Positions 62,413-64,000 of a DNA stretch of 64,000 nucleotides are shown here, one piece after another. The DNA is taken from assembly GCF_037975245.1 (NCBI RefSeq), contig NC_092580.1:32639001-32703000 (forward strand), given 5' to 3'. How positions within the stretch are numbered: the stretch's first letter is position 1; every line of letters starts with the position of its first letter. A program made the position numbers and the translations under genes. The notes under the pieces are model-generated. The model ran no database searches and had not been told where the DNA came from. It saw only the letters and a list, made by a program, of their open reading frames with translations. This stretch comes from Apostichopus japonicus (taxonomy: Eukaryota > Echinodermata > Holothuroidea > Aspidochirotida > Stichopodidae).

Positions 62413-62539
62413 CTCTAGCATGAATCCTGTACAAAGTACTCTTCCCATCCCAAACCGCTTGTAAACCGCATAGGAAAGTTGTGTCTCCGGGATACGGTGC
62501 ACATTTCCACCAGCTGCAAGTGCAATGGATTATGATTTG

Positions 62540-63110
62540 CAACAAACATATCAAATTTGATGATAAACTTAACTTCACATCATCACATTGACGATATGTG
62601 TGCAGGAAGGTTTCTCAAGAAGTCGGTATTCTGAACCGTCTGAGATTTCAACTGTCAAAAAGAACTTTCCCTTCTACAGATAATAACACCATTATCTTAC
62701 CTTATTTATGTCACTGTAATTCTGACTGGGCCAACAACTCTCCTACTCGACTGCAGAGACTTCATGTTTTTCAAAATATGGCAGTTGGTTACATTTCAAA
62801 GGACTCTCTTTCTTAGAGTAATCCCCTTTTCGTCAACACAACACCATCAATCTTTATCAACAAATACAAAACGGCCACCTTGATGTTCTAATTTTGTGAT
62901 GGGGTTATACCTACTAACTGTTTCAACCTATCTTTTTTTCAACCGTCCGCCGCACACAACCACAACACAATATTCAACAAATCTCTCAGCATTCCTGTAA
63001 ATCGTTTGAAATCCATGCAGTATTGTATCTGTTTCAAAGGTCCTAAGGTCTGCAACTCTATGTGCAATAATTAAGTCGTCCATAGACTCGTGTTGAAACA
63101 ATTCAACAAT
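62540..63110 (+). pseudogene. Decayed LINE reverse transcriptase C-terminal end
   Basis: The frame around 62540-62816 reads FDDKLNFTSSHIDD, then KVSQEVGILNRLR, ILPYLCHCNSDWANN and LQRLHVFQN. This is the palm-to-thumb region of CR1/Jockey/L2-type LINE reverse transcriptases. After a stop at 62814-62816 the match resumes in another frame near 62938-63070 (LSIPVNRLKSMQYCICFKGP). The catalytic core is absent, so only the 3' part of a dead copy remains. Confidence 0.75.
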
Positions 63111-63164
63111 GGAAGAATGATGTGTATAATGCTAGCTTCCTGATTTAAGTTGATGAACGATGAA

Positions 63165-63830
63165 GTTATTGATGATACTTTGAGTGAATAATGATTGTAT
63201 TATTGGTGAGGTTGGTTAATCGCTATTTGAATAGGAATACGTTCATATTAATGGCCGTTAAAATTGAGGAAGATCGATGGTGATTGATTGATTGATTTAC
63301 TTATTGATAGTTGATAATGTTATTGATGATACTTTGAGTGCATAATGATTGTATTATTGGTGAGGTTGGTTGATCGCTATTTGAATGGGAAAACGTTCAT
63401 ATTGATGGCCGTTAAATTGAAGAAGATCGATGGTGATTGATTGACTGATTTACTTATTGATAGTTGATAATGTTATTGATGATACTTTGAGTGAATAAAG
63501 ATTGAATTATTGGTGAGGTTGGCTGATCACTATTTGAATGGGAAAACGTTCATATTGATGGCCGTTAAATTGAAGAAGATCGATTGTGATTGATTGACTG
63601 ATTTACTTATTGATAGTTGATAATGTTATTGATGATACTTTGAGTGAATAATGATTGTATTATTGGTGAGGTTGGTTGATCACTATTTGAATGAGAATAC
63701 GTTCATTAATGGCCGTTAAATTGAGGAAGATCGATGCTGATTTATTGACTGATTTACTTATTGATAGTTGACAAATTTATTGATGATACTTTGAATAATG
63801 ATTGCATTAATAGTGAGGTTAGTTTATCAC
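63165..63830 (+). repeat. 153-bp satellite array
   Basis: About 4.3 units start near 63165, 63319, 63472, 63625 and 63775, each with GTTATTGATGATACTTTGAG, TGGTGAGGTTGG, ACGTTCAT, ATGGCCGTTAAA and GAAGATCGAT, then (TGAT)-rich spacers. A degraded tail of GATTGATTGATAC motifs continues to about 63930. Confidence 0.9.
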
Positions 63831-63952
63831 TGAAGAGACTGCATTCAATGTTGAAGAAGATTGATAGTAATTGATTGATTGATACCGTAATTGACGAAGA
63901 TCGATAGTAATTGATTGATTGATTGATACCGTAATAGATGATGTAATTGGTG

Positions 63953-64000
63953 CAGGCGCGGCGGAACGGAAAAATTATTGGGGGGGCTAATGTGTGGAGA
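63953..64000 (+). mobile_element. Left end of a further TIR element, cut by the window
   Basis: CAGGCGCGGCGGAACGG followed by a G homopolymer resembles the GGGCGGCGGAA end at 35210. Only the first 48 bases are in view. Confidence 0.4.

Noticed and set aside
62052-62423. Ser/Thr/His/Pro-rich frames on the plus strand and Glu/Arg-rich ones on the minus strand
   Set aside because: All come from the pyrimidine-rich tandem repeat.

Overview
This window is eukaryotic nuclear DNA, AT-rich and crowded with introns and repeats. The best guess is a marine invertebrate deuterostome such as an echinoderm or hemichordate. That rests on a MOV10L1 ortholog, on the load of small hAT-like elements ending in C/G homopolymers, and on Penelope-like and LINE remnants; the species cannot be fixed from sequence alone. 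Two multi-exon genes are supported, both on the + strand.

Gene 1 (coding 8189-24532, 20 coding exons, about 1474 residues) is a MOV10L1-type RNA helicase of the piRNA pathway. All superfamily 1 helicase motifs are present, every inferred exon junction keeps frame, and a C-terminal acidic/Ser-rich tail of about 320 residues exceeds the vertebrate protein. Its introns carry several minisatellites. One is a five-fold 94-bp tandem duplication that copies the 3' half of exon 12 together with its splice donor.

Gene 2 (coding 36723-47690, or to 48331 with another last exon) is predicted from splice signals and phase. It encodes a small secreted protein: signal peptide, one six-cysteine Kazal/follistatin-like domain, then a Ser/Asp/Gly-rich acidic region built from a tandemly triplicated exon and short acidic exons. 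Every internal exon is symmetric phase 1. I know of no named family with this layout; it recalls secreted acidic phosphoproteins of mineral or extracellular matrix.

The rest is mostly mobile DNA. At 30240-34179 a small TIR element contains a Penelope-like element, which itself contains two hAT-like MITEs, and each inner layer still has its target-site duplication (TSD). Other elements: a 5'-truncated LINE with 10-bp TSD (6189-6708), a solo LTR (37262-37969), a GCCCAAC-repeat foldback element (46222-47098), a TTAA MITE (52738-53353), a 0.34-kb foldback (54751-55091), a 1.6-kb long-inverted-repeat element with a nested hAT MITE (60326-61932), a decayed LINE reverse transcriptase end (62540-63110) and a 153-bp satellite (63165-63830). 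Segments 1-8168, 24824-30239, 48516-52733 and 55092-60325 show no convincing gene. No tRNA, rRNA or CRISPR array was recognised.
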